64,000 bases of DNA. It comes from Aliarcobacter sp. (GTDB taxonomy: Bacteria > Campylobacterota > Campylobacteria > Campylobacterales > Arcobacteraceae). The notes under the pieces were generated by a model. That model searched no databases, had not been told where the DNA came from, and was given only the letters and a program-made list of their open reading frames with translations. The stretch is taken from positions 21,004-85,003 of the forward strand of contig JAQTXB010000013.1 of assembly GCA_028688995.1 (NCBI GenBank), in the 5' to 3' direction. A program made the translations under genes and the position numbers. This document shows, one piece after another, positions 28,726 to 37,992 of this stretch (position 1 is the first letter of the stretch; each line of letters starts with the position of its first letter).

Positions 28726-29904
28726 TTAATCAATAGTTCCTGCAGGAACATGAACATGACCTTCCATGATAATTCTAGCACTTCTACTCATAGTTGCTTT
28801 ATCAACTATAAATTTACCATTTTCTTTTTGAATAACCGCACCAACTTTTAAAGTTCCAGATGGGTGACCAAATTCAACAGCAGATTTTTCTCCACCACCA
28901 GCAGCAATATTTACTAAAGTTCCTTCAATACAAGCAGCAACTCCAATAGCAACTGAAGCAGTTCCCATCATAGCATGGTGTAATTTTTGCATAGATAATG
29001 CACGTACGTGTAAATCAATCTCATTTGCTTTAATCTCTTTTCCACTTGAAGTAGTAAAATCAGAAGCAGGTGCAACAAAAGCAATTTTTGGAGTATGTTG
29101 TCTAGTTTCTGCCTCTTTTAAATCAGAAATTAAACCCATTTTTAATGCAGCATAAGATCTGATTGTTTCAAATCTAGCAAGTGCAGCTGCATCTGAGTTA
29201 ATATCAGCTTGAAGTTCAGTTCCTTTGTATCCAATATCTGCAGCATTAACAAAACAAGTAGGAATTCCAGCAGTTATCATAGTAGCTTTAAATGTACCAA
29301 TTCCTGGAACTTCTAAATCATCTACTAAGTTTCCTGTTGGAAATAATTCTTCACTTGGGTCAACTGGTTCTGCAAATTCTAAAACAATCTCTTCAGCAGG
29401 GAATGCAACACCATCGATGTAATAATCTCCCATCTCTTTAACCATACCATCAACCATTGTTACATAACAAAGAATAGTTTTTTTGATATTTGCTTGCCAA
29501 ATTCTTACACAACAAACACCATTTTCAGGTACATTATCAACTAGACCTTCTTTAATAGCAAAAGGACCTACTGCACTTGATAAGTTTCCACAGTTTCCAC
29601 TCATATCCACAAAATCTTGATCAATTGAAACTTGACAGAAATAGTAATCAACATCATGATTTGGAACAGTTGATTTTCCAACTAAAATAGCTTTAGAAGT
29701 AGAAGAAGTAGCTCCACCCATTCCATCCATTTGTTGTTTATAAACGTCAGGACTTCCTACTATTCTTTGAAGTAGTCTATCTCTTTTTTTTGGATCTTTT
29801 TGTGCTTCTATAGGTAAATCAGCAATATTGAAGAAAGTACCTTTCGAAGTTCCACCTCTCATGTATGTAGCTTTAACTTTGAATTGTGGTTTGTAATTAC
29901 TCAT
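28726..29904 (-). CDS. prpF: 2-methylaconitate cis-trans isomerase PrpF
   Basis: 392 residues. PrpF acts with AcnD in the methylcitrate cycle, isomerising trans-2-methylaconitate to the cis form. The N-terminal ATYMRGGTSKGTFF and QMDGMGGATSSTSK, and MSGNCGNLSSAVGPFAI, are family motifs with the conserved Cys region. C-terminal GHPSGTLKVGAV is also typical. It is the last gene of the minus-strand prpB-prpC-acnD-prpF operon, and a terminator follows. Confidence 0.95.
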   Translation of the reverse strand: MSNYKPQFKVKATYMRGGTSKGTFFNIADLPIEAQKDPKKRDRLLQRIVGSPDVYKQQMDGMGGATSSTSKAILVGKSTVPNHDVDYYFCQVSIDQDFVDMSGNCGNLSSAVGPFAIKEGLVDNVPENGVCCVRIWQANIKKTILCYVTMVDGMVKEMGDYYIDGVAFPAEEIVLEFAEPVDPSEELFPTGNLVDDLEVPGIGTFKATMITAGIPTCFVNAADIGYKGTELQADINSDAAALARFETIRSYAALKMGLISDLKEAETRQHTPKIAFVAPASDFTTSSGKEIKANEIDLHVRALSMQKLHHAMMGTASVAIGVAACIEGTLVNIAAGGGEKSAVEFGHPSGTLKVGAVIQKENGKFIVDKATMSRSARIIMEGHVHVPAGTID

Positions 29905-29946
29905 GTGTTTTTTCCTTAAAAAAATAGTTTTGCTTTAAAAACTCTC

Positions 29947-30009
29947 AAAAAAAATCTTTTGATTTTTTTAAATAGTTTTTCTAAATTCTAAAGAGCAAAA
30001 GCTCTTTAG
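29947..30009 (-). repeat. Two hairpins between acnD and prpF
   Basis: CTAAAGAGC / GCTCTTTAG (29988-29996 and 30001-30009, loop AAAA) lies four bases past the acnD stop. AAAAAATC / GATTTTTT (29949-29956 and 29961-29968) lies closer to prpF. Neither has a good U-tract on the minus strand. They may tune prpF expression or mRNA decay. Confidence 0.5.
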
Positions 30010-30013
30010 ATAT

Positions 30014-32614
30014 TTATTTTTTTGAAGATGCAATAACATCTTTAGCGAATTTTTGTAAAATACCACCATTTTTGTAAACATCAACTTCAGCAGAAGTATC
30101 TAATCTACATAAAACATCGAATTTAACAACTTCACCATTTGCTCTTGTCATAACAACTGTTAAATCACATCTTGGAGTAATTTCACCCTCAATGTCAAAT
30201 ACTTCAGTTCCATCAATAGAGTAAGTATGTCTTGTTTCACCATCTTTGAATTGTAATGGAAGTACACCCATTCCAACTAAGTTAGTTCTATGAATTCTTT
30301 CAATTGATTCCGCAATTAAAACTTCAACACCTGCAAGTCTAACACCTTTTGCAGCCCAGTCTCTTGAAGACCCTTGACCATAGTTAGTTCCAGCGATGAT
30401 AATTAAAGGTTGTTTTCTAGTTGTGTAAGTTTCAATAGCTTCCCACATTCTTGATTCTTTACCTTCTGGCATAATCATAGTTAAAGAACCTTGTTTAACA
30501 CTTCCATCTTCTTTTTTAACCATTTCGTTAAATAATTTTGGATTTGCTAATGTAGCTCTTGAAGCTGTATGATGATCCCCTCTATGTGTTGCATAAGAGT
30601 TTAAGTCTTCAACAGGTAATCCCATTTTTAAACAATATTCACCAGATGCAGATGTTGGTAAAATCGCATTTGATGGAGATAAGTGGTCTGTTGTAATATT
30701 ATCAGGGAATACACCTAATGGTCTCATACCTTTTAGTGCTGGCATTTGCATATATTCATCTTCCCAATAAGGAGGTTTGTTAATATATGTAGATTGAGTA
30801 TTCCATTTATAGAATGGATCAACTTTAATTCCAGCTAAACCATTTCTTGCAAACATTGGCTCATAAATATTGTTATACATTTCAGGTCTAACACAAGATT
30901 TTTCAACAGCATTAATTTCAGCATCTGATGGCCAGATATCTTTTAATTTAATGTCATTTCCATTTTTATCTTTACCTAACACATCATTTTCAATATCAAA
31001 TCTGATAGTACCAGCTAATGCATAAGCAATAACAAGTGCTGGTGATGCTAAGAATGCTTCTTTTACGTATGGGTGGATTCTTCCATCAAAGTTTCTGTTT
31101 CCTGATAATACAGCAGTAGTATAAATATCTCTATCTACAACTTCTTTTTGAATTTTAGGGTCTAATGCACCTGACATACCATTACAAGTAGTACATGCAA
31201 ATCCAACAACACCAAATCCTAATTTTTCCATTTCAGGTAATAATCCAGCTTCTTTTAAATAAACTTCAATTACTTTTGAACCTGGTGCTAATGAAGATTT
31301 AACCCATGGTTTTCTTGTTAATCCAAGTTCGTTAGCTTTTTTAGCTAATAATCCAGCCGCAATAACGTTTCTTGGATTTGAAGTATTTGTACAAGAAGTA
31401 ATTGCAGCAATTAAAATACCACCATCAGGAATGAAATCACCTTCTTGTGACCATTCTTTTACAATACCTTCAGCTCTTAAAGTTGAAGTTGGTACTAATT
31501 TGTGTGGTTTAGAAGGACCAGCTAATGATCTTGTAACATTTGATAAATTAAATTCAATAGTTCTTGCATATGTTGCATCAGCAAATTGATCAGCCCATAA
31601 TCCATTAGCTTTTGCATAAGCTTCAACTAATTTAACTTGAGAAGCTTCTCTACCTGTGATTGTTAAGTAAGCAATAGTTTGTTCATCAATAGCAAACATA
31701 CCAGCACTTGCTCCGTACTCAGGAGTCATATTTGCAATAGTAGCTCTATCACCTAAGTTAAGGTATTTAATACCAGGTCCGAAGAACTCTAAGTATGCAG
31801 AAATTACATTGTTTTCTCTTAAAAATGAAGTCATAGCAAGTGCAATATCAGTTGCTGTAATTCCCTCAGCTCTATCACCAACAATTTTTACACCGATGAT
31901 TTCAGGAACTCTCATATAAGATGGGTTTCCTAACATTACGTTTTCAGCTTCTAATCCACCAACACCAACAGCGATAACACCAAGTGCATCAACATGAGGA
32001 GTATGAGAGTCAGTTCCAACTAATGTATCAGGAGATGCAATTCCATCATTTAAATGTACAACAGGAGACATTTTTTCTAAGTTGATTTGGTGCATAATTC
32101 CATTACCTGGAGGAATAACGTCAACATTATTAAATGCTTCTTTAGTCCAGTTAATAAAGTGGAATCTATCTGCATTTCTTCTATCTTCAATATCTCTATT
32201 TTTTTGGAAAGCATCAGGGTCAAATCCACCACACTCAACTGCTAATGAGTGGTCAACGATTAATTGAGTTGGAACAACTGGATTTACTTTATCAGGGTTT
32301 CCACCTTTTGATGCAACAGCTTCTCTTAAACCTGCAAGGTCAACGAAAGCAGTAAGTCCAAGAATATCATGACAAATAACTCTTGATGGGAACCAAGGGA
32401 AATCTTTGTCAGTTCTTTTTTCAATTAATTGAACTAGTGAATCTTTTAAATCTTCGCTAGGACATTTTCTAATTAAATTTTCTGCTAATACTCTTGATGT
32501 ATAGTTAAGTTTTGCGAATGAACCTGGAGTGATATCTTCAACTGCAGATTTAACATCATAATACTTAACACCATCAACACCAGCTAGGTCTTTAAGATAT
32601 TTTTCGTTTGTCAT
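30014..32614 (-). CDS. acnD: Fe/S-dependent 2-methylisocitrate dehydratase AcnD
   Basis: 866 residues. It is an aconitase-superfamily enzyme that dehydrates 2-methylcitrate. Cluster-ligand cysteines appear in ITSCTNTSNPRNV and FACTTCNGMSG. Other aconitase motifs are VGTDSHTPHVDALG, IDEQTIAYL, SGNRNFDGRIHP and the swivel-domain GTNYGQGSSRDWAAKG. The presence of prpF next door separates AcnD from AcnA and from PrpD. Length fits AcnD (about 865). Confidence 0.95.
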   Translation of the reverse strand: MTNEKYLKDLAGVDGVKYYDVKSAVEDITPGSFAKLNYTSRVLAENLIRKCPSEDLKDSLVQLIEKRTDKDFPWFPSRVICHDILGLTAFVDLAGLREAVASKGGNPDKVNPVVPTQLIVDHSLAVECGGFDPDAFQKNRDIEDRRNADRFHFINWTKEAFNNVDVIPPGNGIMHQINLEKMSPVVHLNDGIASPDTLVGTDSHTPHVDALGVIAVGVGGLEAENVMLGNPSYMRVPEIIGVKIVGDRAEGITATDIALAMTSFLRENNVISAYLEFFGPGIKYLNLGDRATIANMTPEYGASAGMFAIDEQTIAYLTITGREASQVKLVEAYAKANGLWADQFADATYARTIEFNLSNVTRSLAGPSKPHKLVPTSTLRAEGIVKEWSQEGDFIPDGGILIAAITSCTNTSNPRNVIAAGLLAKKANELGLTRKPWVKSSLAPGSKVIEVYLKEAGLLPEMEKLGFGVVGFACTTCNGMSGALDPKIQKEVVDRDIYTTAVLSGNRNFDGRIHPYVKEAFLASPALVIAYALAGTIRFDIENDVLGKDKNGNDIKLKDIWPSDAEINAVEKSCVRPEMYNNIYEPMFARNGLAGIKVDPFYKWNTQSTYINKPPYWEDEYMQMPALKGMRPLGVFPDNITTDHLSPSNAILPTSASGEYCLKMGLPVEDLNSYATHRGDHHTASRATLANPKLFNEMVKKEDGSVKQGSLTMIMPEGKESRMWEAIETYTTRKQPLIIIAGTNYGQGSSRDWAAKGVRLAGVEVLIAESIERIHRTNLVGMGVLPLQFKDGETRHTYSIDGTEVFDIEGEITPRCDLTVVMTRANGEVVKFDVLCRLDTSAEVDVYKNGGILQKFAKDVIASSKK

Positions 32615-32649
32615 TTTTTATATCCATATAATATAGTTTTGTGAGATTT

Positions 32650-32693
32650 TGGCAATTGCCACCAATTTTTAAGTAGTCTCAAAATTTGAGACT
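32650..32693 (-). repeat. Two palindromes between prpC and acnD
   Basis: TGGCAATTGCCA (32650-32661) is a perfect 12-base palindrome. AGTCTCAAA / TTTGAGACT (32675-32683 and 32685-32693, one-base centre) is a perfect inverted repeat that extends outwards with one gap (AAGT/ACTT). They lie in the 105-base gap between the two genes. They could be an attenuating hairpin or a protein site. Confidence 0.6.
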
Positions 32694-32719
32694 AACTTAA
32701 AATCGTATTTAAAAAGTAA

Positions 32720-33829
32720 TTATTTTCTGTCTTCCATAGCAACAAATTCTCTTGGCTCTGGTCCAGTATACTCTGAACTTGGTCTGATAATTCTGTTGTT
32801 TGCTCTTTGTTCAAATGCGTGAGCAGCCCATCCAGCAGCTCTTGACATAATGAATAATGGTGTATAGTATAATCTTTCGATTTCCATATAGTGGTAAATT
32901 AATCCACCGAAGAAGTCGATATTATCTGGTAAACCTTTTTCAGCTTTTACTTTGTCTCTGATAGCTTTTGCAATATCAAATAATTTAGGGTCAGAAGTTT
33001 CTAACTCTTTTAATTCATTTGCTAATTCAAATCCAACTGGAGATCTTGGGTCTAAGTTTCTATATACTCTGTGACCGAATCCCATGATTTTTTCTTTTTT
33101 AGCGAATAATTCATCAACTGATTTTAATGCATGTTCAACATTGTCAAATTGTAATACGAATTTAATAGCTACTTCATTAGCTCCACCATGTAAGTGACCT
33201 TTTAAAGTACCAATACCAGTTGTCATACAAGAGTAGATGTCTGATAATGTAGAAGCAGTAATTCTGTTTGCAAATGTAGAAGCATTAAATTCATGCTCTG
33301 CATATAAAGTTAACATAGCGTTCATAGCTTTTACTTCAACAGCTAATGGTTTTTTCTCTTTTAATCTTTCTAAGATATAACCAGCAATTGTAGTTTCTTC
33401 AGATTTTAATTCAATTTCTTTACCATTTTTATGCCAGTGGTGCCAGTAAACTAAAAATGATGGGAAAGCTCCTAATAATCTAATGATTTTAGCCATTTGA
33501 TCAGAAAAATCTTCTGCTTCTGGTTCAATACATCCTAAAGCTGAAGTTGCAGTTTTCATAACATCCATTGGATGAGAAGAAGCTGGAATTGATTTTAAAA
33601 CATTTTTTACAGAAATTGGTAATTCTCTTCCTGCAATAATTTTTCTTTGGAAATTTTTTAATTGAGCTTTATTTGGTAATTCACCAACTAATAATAAATA
33701 TGCAACTTCTTCAAAATCAGTTTTTAAAGCTAAATCTTGAATTGCATATCCTCTATAATTTAAACCATTTCCTAATCCACATGTACAAATTGCTGAACTT
33801 CCAGCTGTAACACCTGCTAATCCACCCAT
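32720..33829 (-). CDS. prpC: 2-methylcitrate synthase
   Basis: 369 residues, citrate-synthase fold of the shorter bacterial type. It condenses propionyl-CoA with oxaloacetate. Active-site regions are GHLHGGANEVA (His), GFGHRVYRNLDPRS (His) and NIDFFGGLIY (Asp). It has an AAGGAGAAAAT ribosome site. The operon with prpB, acnD and prpF supports methylcitrate over citrate synthase, though some side activity with acetyl-CoA is common. Confidence 0.93.
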   Translation of the reverse strand: MGGLAGVTAGSSAICTCGLGNGLNYRGYAIQDLALKTDFEEVAYLLLVGELPNKAQLKNFQRKIIAGRELPISVKNVLKSIPASSHPMDVMKTATSALGCIEPEAEDFSDQMAKIIRLLGAFPSFLVYWHHWHKNGKEIELKSEETTIAGYILERLKEKKPLAVEVKAMNAMLTLYAEHEFNASTFANRITASTLSDIYSCMTTGIGTLKGHLHGGANEVAIKFVLQFDNVEHALKSVDELFAKKEKIMGFGHRVYRNLDPRSPVGFELANELKELETSDPKLFDIAKAIRDKVKAEKGLPDNIDFFGGLIYHYMEIERLYYTPLFIMSRAAGWAAHAFEQRANNRIIRPSSEYTGPEPREFVAMEDRK

Positions 33830-33878
33830 ATTTTCTCCTTAGTTTTATTTATTCAAATTTTGTTTTTTGTAAAGCTAA

Positions 33879-34763
33879 TTACTTAGCTTTACCTTTTGAA
33901 AATAATTCATCCATTTTTTGCTCATAAGCATGGTAATTTAACATATCGTATAATTCCATTCTTGTTTGCATAGTATCAAGAACACCTTCTTGAGTACCTT
34001 TATCTTTTAATTCTTGGTATACAGCTAAAGCAGCTTTATTCATTGCTCTAAATGCTGATAATGGGTAAAGAACCATTGCAATACCAACAGAAGCTAATTC
34101 TTCAGTTGTGAACATTGGAGTAGCTCCAAATTCAGTAATGTTTGCAAGTACTGGAACACTCATTTGATCAGTAAATTCTTTGTACTCTTTTAAAGTGTGA
34201 ACAGCTTCAGCAAAAATTGCATCTGCTCCAGCTTCAACATAAGCTTTTGCTCTAGCAATTGCAGCTGCTTGACCTTCGCTAGCATGTGCATCAGTTCTAG
34301 CAATGATGTAGAAATCTGGATCTAATTGCATTTTAGCATCAACAGCAGCTCTAATTCTGTCACACATTTCTTCAGTAGATACTAACTCTTTATTTGGTCT
34401 GTGTCCACATCTTTTTGCAGCAACTTGATCTTCAATATGCATACCAGCTGCACCAGATCTAATAAATTCTTTAACAGTTCTTGCAACATTAAATGCATGT
34501 CCCCAACCTGTATCTGCATCAACGATTAATGGAGTATCACAAATAGAAGTAATTCTTCTAACGTCAATACATACGTCTTCAATCATTGTCATACCTAAGT
34601 CTGGTAAACCGTAAGAAGCATTAGCAATACCTCCACCTGATAAGTAGATTGCTTTATGTCCTACTTTTGTTGCTTGTAATGCTTGGTAAGCATTAATTGT
34701 TCCTACGATTTGTAAAGGAGACTCTTCTTTTAAGGCTTCTCTAAATTTTTTTCCTGCGCTCAT
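33879..34763 (-). CDS. prpB: 2-methylisocitrate lyase
   Basis: I chose the ATG at 34763, because the AAAGGA site abuts the upstream ATG at 34769 but is well spaced from this one; it gives 294 residues. It splits 2-methylisocitrate into succinate and pyruvate. The isocitrate lyase/PEP mutase signature [13 protein letters not shown], the metal-binding VDADTGWG and [10 protein letters not shown] are visible. First gene of the minus-strand operon. It is divergent from the HTH regulator gene. Confidence 0.94.
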   Translation of the reverse strand: MSAGKKFREALKEESPLQIVGTINAYQALQATKVGHKAIYLSGGGIANASYGLPDLGMTMIEDVCIDVRRITSICDTPLIVDADTGWGHAFNVARTVKEFIRSGAAGMHIEDQVAAKRCGHRPNKELVSTEEMCDRIRAAVDAKMQLDPDFYIIARTDAHASEGQAAAIARAKAYVEAGADAIFAEAVHTLKEYKEFTDQMSVPVLANITEFGATPMFTTEELASVGIAMVLYPLSAFRAMNKAALAVYQELKDKGTQEGVLDTMQTRMELYDMLNYHAYEQKMDELFSKGKAK

Positions 34764-34806
34764 ACACATCCTTTAAATTTAAGTTGTAAGTAATTATACA
34801 TAATTT

Positions 34807-34825
34807 ATACATAGTAGTGATGTAT
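34807..34825. promoter_or_regulatory. Inverted repeat in the prp divergent region (site 1)
   Basis: ATACAT - 7 bases - ATGTAT, perfect 6-base arms, 44 bases upstream of the prpB start. TGTA/TACA half-sites recur through this region. Candidate operator of the divergent regulator; inference only. Confidence 0.4.
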
Positions 34826-34871
34826 GATTCTTGAATTATAAATTACAATTTAATTACATAAAATATATAAA

Positions 34872-34924
34872 TGTACTATATTTGATTTTATGTAAAAAAA
34901 TAGTACAATGGTGTAAATATTACA
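34872..34924. promoter_or_regulatory. Inverted repeats in the prp divergent region (sites 2 and 3)
   Basis: TGTACTAT (34872-34879) and ATAGTACA (34900-34907) are a perfect 8-base inverted repeat 20 bases apart. TGTAA-ATA-TTACA (34912-34924) is a second one, ending 14 bases before the regulator's ATG. With the site at 34807 they form a TGTA/TACA-rich array that could bind the regulator and control both directions. Confidence 0.45.
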
Positions 34925-34938
34925 TTCAAGGTGTTGTT

Positions 34939-35916
34939 ATGAACTATAAAAATTCAATAGAAAAATTTATAGAGATATTTAAAAGATCAAACTTAAGTAT
35001 TTCAAAATTTGCGGTATTAATAAACAAAGATAGAAGAACGGTTACATCGTGGATTGATAAGATTACAGACATAGAACCAAACAAAGAAATAAAAGACAAA
35101 ATTTGTCAAACATTCAGGTATCCAGACTATATTTGGGAGGATGGTTGTAATGGTGAAGAGTTTTTAAAATCAATAACACAAATACCCCAAAAAGAGGTAA
35201 GAATCATTGATGAAGACTATCATGGAAGATTAAAATACATAATGGAACAAGAGCAAAATAGAAGATTTGTAATTCAAGCGCAGTTTCCAGGACCTATGTA
35301 TAGGGATTCTGCTGTACAGAAAGTGTACAAATCAACAACAAGTACAGATATTGAAGAATTGAAACAAGCAAGAATAAATCAGATGCTAAAATATGATTAT
35401 GATACAACTGAATGGTATTCAATAAAATCCATTTTATCTTTTTGTTTTGCAATCATTGGAAATTTTTATACTAAAGATGAAAAGATTAAAATCTTAGAAC
35501 TTATATATGAACTTTTTAATAATAACTATAATAAAAAACTTTTTTTATTTGATTCATATTCAAGAAAAATTTACGGAATGGAAACAACATATATTTCAAT
35601 AAATGTAAAACAAAAGGTGCTTTTTTTTAAATCACCAATTGAATCTGTTTTTATAGAAATTAGAAATAAGTCATTGGTTGAAAGAATGCATAAATATTAC
35701 TCTTCACCAATAGAAGCTCCATCTCATGTGAATTTTTTAGAATCTGTAAAAATCATTAAAATTTTACAAGATGCACTAAAATATAATAATGATATTAAAC
35801 AGGCTTATGAAACTATTAATAGAGAGACAAATTATGGAGAACTTTTTTACAATAATTTAAGTGTTGATTTACAAAAAGAGGTAACACCTCCAAAACCTGG
35901 ACAAAGAAGAAATTAG
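34939..35916 (+). CDS. HTH-containing protein divergent from the methylcitrate operon, candidate regulator
   Basis: I chose ATG 34939 (325 residues) over a longer, low-complexity upstream extension from 34831. Residues about 5-55 form a helix-turn-helix of Xre-like spacing (RSNLSISKFAVLINKDRRTV followed by TSWID). The remaining 270 residues have no domain I recognise; they are rich in aromatic and charged residues, with mixed helix and strand. It lacks the sigma-54 module of PrpR and does not look like GntR or the DUF2083-type RamB/ScfR. The divergent position makes it a likely propionate/methylcitrate regulator. It is followed after 9 bases by a D-2-hydroxyacid dehydrogenase gene. Confidence 0.65.
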   Translation: MNYKNSIEKFIEIFKRSNLSISKFAVLINKDRRTVTSWIDKITDIEPNKEIKDKICQTFRYPDYIWEDGCNGEEFLKSITQIPQKEVRIIDEDYHGRLKYIMEQEQNRRFVIQAQFPGPMYRDSAVQKVYKSTTSTDIEELKQARINQMLKYDYDTTEWYSIKSILSFCFAIIGNFYTKDEKIKILELIYELFNNNYNKKLFLFDSYSRKIYGMETTYISINVKQKVLFFKSPIESVFIEIRNKSLVERMHKYYSSPIEAPSHVNFLESVKIIKILQDALKYNNDIKQAYETINRETNYGELFYNNLSVDLQKEVTPPKPGQRRN

Positions 35917-35925
35917 GAGATAAAT

Positions 35926-36867
35926 ATGAAAATAGCAATTTTAGATAGAGCAACTTTAGGATTTGATATTAATATGAGTATTTTTGAGAGTTTAGGTGAA
36001 GTGATTTCTTATGACATTACACTTCCAACTGAAACAATTTCTAGAGTGAAAGATGTAGATATTGTAATCACAAATAAAGTTGTTATTTCAAAAGAGATTA
36101 TGGATGCTTCAAATTTAAAACTAATTTGTATAAGTGCAACTGGAACAAATAATGTAGATTTAGTTTATGCAAAAGAAAAAGGTATTGAAGTAAAAAATGT
36201 AGCTGGATATTCAAGTTCTAGTGTAGTACAAGTTGCCTTTGCAATGATTTTTCAATTTGTTCAAAAACTTGATTATTATAAAAAATATGTAGATGAGCAA
36301 AACTGGCAAAATTCAAAAATTTTTACACACATTGATAAACCATTTTTTGAACTAGATGGAAAAAAAGTGGGAATTATAGGACTTGGTGATATTGGAAGAA
36401 ATTTTGCAAAAAAAGCGCAAGCCTTTGATTGTGAAATAGTATATTTTTCAACAAGTGGGAAAAATAGTAATAGTGAATATAAGAGAGTTGAATTAAATGA
36501 GTTATTAAGTACTTGCGATATTATAAGTATTCATTGTCCATTAAATGAAAATACAAAGGATTTATTAAACTATGAAAATATGAAAAATATAAAAACTGGT
36601 GCAATTTTACTAAATTTAGGACGTGGAGGGATTATAAACGAAGCAGATTTGGCAAAAATAATTGATGAAAAAGAGATTTATTGTGGAATTGATGTGGTTT
36701 CAGTTGAGCCAATTTTAGAAGATAATCCACTTTTAAAAGTGAAAAATAAACATCAACTTTTGCTAACTCCACACATTGGTTGGGCAAGCGTGGAAGCTAG
36801 AACTAGACTTGTTGAAATGGTGGCTAATAATATTAAAGAGTTTATTTCCTTAAAAAGAATCTCTTAA
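35926..36867 (+). CDS. D-isomer-specific 2-hydroxyacid dehydrogenase
   Basis: 313 residues. NAD-binding GLGDIGRNFAKKAQ (about 149), catalytic Arg region LNLGRGGIINEADL, Glu in GIDVVSVEPILEDNPL, and catalytic His in LTPHIGWAS are all visible. The enzyme interconverts a D-2-hydroxyacid and a 2-oxoacid with NAD(P)H; glycerate/hydroxypyruvate or D-lactate are possible substrates, and the sequence does not decide. It sits in a probable operon with the prp regulator. Its end overlaps the convergent 44-residue ORF by 26 bases. Confidence 0.88.
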   Translation: MKIAILDRATLGFDINMSIFESLGEVISYDITLPTETISRVKDVDIVITNKVVISKEIMDASNLKLICISATGTNNVDLVYAKEKGIEVKNVAGYSSSSVVQVAFAMIFQFVQKLDYYKKYVDEQNWQNSKIFTHIDKPFFELDGKKVGIIGLGDIGRNFAKKAQAFDCEIVYFSTSGKNSNSEYKRVELNELLSTCDIISIHCPLNENTKDLLNYENMKNIKTGAILLNLGRGGIINEADLAKIIDEKEIYCGIDVVSVEPILEDNPLLKVKNKHQLLLTPHIGWASVEARTRLVEMVANNIKEFISLKRIS

Positions 36868-36976
36868 TTTTCCTAAAGAAAGAAAATTTATTTTTCTTCT
36901 TTAGTTTTGCATTTATCTCAGCTCTTAGAGCTTGCAGATTTTTAGGTTCATAAAGTGATTCTTTTGATATTTTCAT
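36842..36976 (-). CDS. Predicted 44-residue basic protein coupled to the OmpA-like gene
   Basis: Its ATG overlaps the stop codon of the upstream OmpA-like gene by one base (TGATG), a common sign of translational coupling. The product (starts MKISKESLYEPKNLQALRAE, ends FFRKIKRFFLRK) is basic, with an amphipathic helix and a Lys/Arg/Phe tail. I found no match to a known family. The hairpin at 36873-36904 lies within it and may instead be the terminator of the convergent dehydrogenase gene. The ORF may be chance, but the overlap and the open frame argue for it. Confidence 0.45.
   Translation of the reverse strand: MKISKESLYEPKNLQALRAEINAKLKKKNKFSFFRKIKRFFLRK
36873..36904 (+). terminator. Hairpin after the D-hydroxyacid dehydrogenase gene
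   Basis: CTAAAGAAAGAAAA (36873-36886) pairs with TTTTTCTTCTTTAG (36891-36904) with one bulge, six bases past the plus-strand stop codon, followed by TTTTG. It lies inside the short minus-strand ORF. Confidence 0.45.
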
Positions 36977-37986
36977 CACTCTTTTGTTCCTAAATAGTTT
37001 TGAAGTTCTTTTACTGCTTCATCATTTTTGATGATAAATTTAATTTCAATTCTTCTTGAATTATCTTTATCTTCTGAACCATCTTTATTATAAATTAATT
37101 CAGAAGATGATTTTCCACTTGAACTTACATATTTATTTAATAAGTTTTTATCAATTCCACTTGTTTCATGTAAAAATTGCATAACTTCTAAAGCTCTTTG
37201 TTGAGAAAGCTGTAAGTTACTTAAATATGTACCATCACTATTTGTATGTCCTTCAATAGTAATTCCATAGATATATTTTCTAATCTCTTTATCTTCAAGA
37301 AGTGTAGAAATATATTTTTTCAAGATTCCATCTAACTCTTTTTTTGAGTCCTCTTTTAATTTATATGCACCTTGGTCAAATAAAATATTTGAAGAAAATT
37401 TTATAGCTCCACTTTTTTCATCTATATTTATAGATTTTCCAAGTCTCTCTTTTAGTTTTGTAATAACATTTAGTTTTATTCCAGTTAGGCTTTTGATTTT
37501 AGCTTTTGTAATATCAAACTCTTCAACAGTTTTTTGGTGAGCTTTCTCTTGCTCCAATAGTTTATTTACTAAAACAGTTAATTCACTATCTTTTAGAGTT
37601 ATTTGATTTTGTCTATTTTCAAGTTCAGTTGTTTGTTCTTTATCTTTTGCTTCATAACCTAATAAAACATCTTTTAGTTTTTGAAGTTCTTCATTATTTA
37701 GATTAATAGTTTCATTTGATTTTGACAACTGATTTGATAATTCTGTTTTTTCATCTTCAAGATTTTTTATTAAAGAGTTTAATTTATTTAATACTTCAGT
37801 CTTACTTATTAACTCTTCTTGACTTTGATTTAAAGCATATTTTTCTTTTTCTAAATTACTTTGTGTGTAAATATATTTTATTACAATAGCACCAAGTACT
37901 AATATAAATACAAAAAGTAATCCAGCCATTAAATCTGCATAAGAAATCCAGAAGTTTTCATCATTTTTTTGTTCATTGTTGTACAT
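36976..37986 (-). CDS. MotB/ZorB-like membrane protein with OmpA-type peptidoglycan-binding domain
   Basis: 336 residues. One N-terminal membrane segment (about 20-40) begins with WISYADLMAGLLFVF, in which Asp18 matches the ion-translocating Asp of MotB, ExbD-type and ZorB proteins. A long coiled coil (about 45-165) leads to a C-terminal OmpA-like domain (about 190-325) with the GHTNSDGTYLSNLQLSQQRA and DNSRRIEIKF motifs that hold peptidoglycan. With the upstream MotA-like gene (6 bases away) it should form an ion-driven rotary or linear unit. The pair resembles ZorA/ZorB from Zorya defence, but no zorC, D or E is near. Confidence 0.75.
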   Translation of the reverse strand: MYNNEQKNDENFWISYADLMAGLLFVFILVLGAIVIKYIYTQSNLEKEKYALNQSQEELISKTEVLNKLNSLIKNLEDEKTELSNQLSKSNETINLNNEELQKLKDVLLGYEAKDKEQTTELENRQNQITLKDSELTVLVNKLLEQEKAHQKTVEEFDITKAKIKSLTGIKLNVITKLKERLGKSINIDEKSGAIKFSSNILFDQGAYKLKEDSKKELDGILKKYISTLLEDKEIRKYIYGITIEGHTNSDGTYLSNLQLSQQRALEVMQFLHETSGIDKNLLNKYVSSSGKSSSELIYNKDGSEDKDNSRRIEIKFIIKNDEAVKELQNYLGTKE

Positions 37987-37992
37987 TTATGG

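Noticed and set aside
34831..34938. Longer N-terminus of the prp regulator
   Set aside because: The extension is low complexity and overlaps the divergent control region with its inverted repeats; the ATG at 34939 is a better start.
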